The translations under genes and the position numbers were made by a program. From positions 1-5,770 of the forward strand of contig CAIYWO010000062.1 of the NCBI GenBank assembly GCA_903929925.1: 5,770 nt of DNA, written 5' to 3'. Positions 4,871-5,770 of the stretch are shown here, piece by piece; the stretch's first letter is position 1; the number at the start of each line of letters is the position of its first letter. The notes under the pieces are model-generated. The model saw nothing but the letters and a program-made list of their open reading frames with translations, was not told the DNA's origin and made no database searches. The DNA comes from an uncultured beta proteobacterium. Its GTDB lineage: Bacteria > Pseudomonadota > Gammaproteobacteria > Burkholderiales > Burkholderiaceae_B.

Positions 4871-5770
4871 TTAAAGCGGAGTGCGAAGCGGCTTGCCGGC
4901 TAAATGCAAGTTAGCGTTATCAATAAAACATACAACCGAGGCCAGCATTGCCTCGGGTGACAGGCCCGCGACGTGGGGTGTGATGATTGCATTATCAAAC
5001 TCCAGCAGGGCAAGCGGTGGCTTTGGCTCACTTTCGTATACGTCGATGGCTGCCGCAGCAATGACTTTGTTTCGTAAAGCACTTGCCAGTGCTTCGGTAT
5101 CGACCAAACTACCGCGTGCAATATTGACCAAAACGCCATTCGCTCCGAGCGCAGCGAGTATCTCTGCATTAATAATATGAAACGTTTCCTTCCCCCCAGG
5201 AGCGGCAACAACCAGAAAATCACACCACAGCGCAAGCGCTCGCAAGTTGGGGAAAAACTCAAATCCGGTTTCATCACGGCGCGTGCGACTGTAGTACCCA
5301 ATCTGCATATCAAAGCCGAGCGCACGCCGAGCGATTTTCTTTGCAATGCCACCCATACCCAAGAAACCTAGCCGTTTGCCCGACACATTCGGCGGCCTCG
5401 GGATTGCATCACGCCAGATTCCCCTGCGTACGGCAGTGTTAAGCGAGGGAATGCCGCGGATGGCAGAGAGCAATAGCCCCATTGCATGGTCAGCGACACA
5501 ATCCTCATTGGTACCAGCAGCATTACATACGCGGATACCGCGTTGCTTCAGATACTCAACCGGAACAGTTTCATAACCAACACCCAAGGTGCAAAGAATC
5601 TCTAGCTTGGGTAAGGCATTAATCTCATCGGTCGTGATACCAGTTGCGCCATTGGTCAACACAATACGAATCGTGTCACCATGCGCAGCAATCTGCGCAG
5701 CACTGTTGCTACGATCCGCACCGGACCCTTCATTCGGCGCGTAAATTAACTCAAAGTGTTGCGCAACCAA
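4871..5770 (-). CDS. D-2-hydroxyacid dehydrogenase (glyoxylate/hydroxypyruvate reductase-like), N-terminus beyond the right edge
   Basis: This NAD(P)-dependent cytoplasmic enzyme interconverts 2-keto and D-2-hydroxy acids; 299 residues are visible. Numbered from the edge, the substrate-side segment LGVGYETV is at 62-69 and the VADHAMGLLL block at 92-101. The nucleotide-binding loop is GMGGIA at 138-143, and the catalytic residues are Arg219 (NIARGSLVD), Glu248 (YESEP) and His266 (ITPHVAG). The C-terminus (GKPLRTPL) is complete. The loop has Ala where most relatives have the third Gly, and the next strand ends YYSRTRR instead of in an acidic residue; both favour NADP(H). The final codon at the edge is TTG, but homologues usually begin about 10-15 residues earlier and the frame is still open, so I treat the gene as 5'-partial. 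Glyoxylate, hydroxypyruvate or a related short 2-keto acid is the likely substrate class. It faces the Bug gene tail to tail with no terminator in the gap. Confidence 0.93.
   Translation of the reverse strand: MVAQHFELIYAPNEGSGADRSNSAAQIAAHGDTIRIVLTNGATGITTDEINALPKLEILCTLGVGYETVPVEYLKQRGIRVCNAAGTNEDCVADHAMGLLLSAIRGIPSLNTAVRRGIWRDAIPRPPNVSGKRLGFLGMGGIAKKIARRALGFDMQIGYYSRTRRDETGFEFFPNLRALALWCDFLVVAAPGGKETFHIINAEILAALGANGVLVNIARGSLVDTEALASALRNKVIAAAAIDVYESEPKPPLALLEFDNAIITPHVAGLSPEAMLASVVCFIDNANLHLAGKPLRTPL

Noticed and set aside
4900..5352. Minus-strand open frame of 150 codons within the dehydrogenase gene
   Set aside because: It is a shifted frame of the same strand across a region where the real frame carries the cofactor loop and the catalytic Arg, Glu and His; its composition is not protein-like.
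5768..5770. TTG at the right edge as the true dehydrogenase start
   Set aside because: The frame is open to the edge and relatives usually have about 10-15 more N-terminal residues, so it is more likely an internal Leu codon.

Overview
The window looks like a chromosomal segment of a betaproteobacterium, most likely Burkholderiales. The main clue is an orphan Bug-type (TctC-like) periplasmic solute-binding protein, a family greatly expanded in that order. It sits among other metabolic genes typical of the group: a NitT/TauT-type ABC importer, a TauD/TfdA dioxygenase and a D-2-hydroxyacid dehydrogenase. Base composition is near half GC, lower than most Burkholderia or Bordetella, so a smaller or freshwater-type lineage is possible. 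No genus can be named from this sequence. I see no phage, IS, CRISPR, tRNA, rRNA or defence genes.

Layout from left to right. Positions 1-86 (minus) hold the first 28 codons of a gene that leaves the window on the left; its product is not firmly recognised. A 153-bp divergent spacer follows. Positions 240-2839 (plus) hold a compact three-gene ABC import operon: ATPase, permease (sharing ATGA with the ATPase) and periplasmic binding protein (whose ribosome-binding site overlaps the permease stop codon). A 12-bp-stem hairpin lies after the operon, between it and the convergent gene; its T-tract is on the minus strand. Positions 2897-3724 (minus) encode an Fe(II)/2-oxoglutarate dioxygenase of the TauD/TfdA family. 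A 155-bp divergent spacer carries an exact FNR/ANR-type palindrome. Positions 3880-4863 (plus) encode the Bug protein. Positions 4871-5770 (minus) encode most of a D-2-hydroxyacid dehydrogenase whose N-terminus lies beyond the right edge.

Functionally this is an uptake-and-catabolism neighbourhood. Two periplasmic binding proteins of unrelated families could deliver small organic, probably anionic or heterocyclic, substrates. The dioxygenase could hydroxylate one of them, and the dehydrogenase reduces or oxidises a 2-keto/2-hydroxy acid. The genes lie in four transcription units facing different ways, so a single pathway is an inference only. Substrates are unassigned: the dioxygenase keeps the catalytic triad and both C-terminal arginines but lacks several taurine contacts of E. 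coli TauD. The ABC binding protein resembles the ThiY/NMT1 pyrimidine-binding group, yet no thiamine gene or TPP riboswitch is visible. The best candidates for a second look are the perfect FNR-type box and the altered substrate pocket of the dioxygenase. I found no convincing undescribed system.
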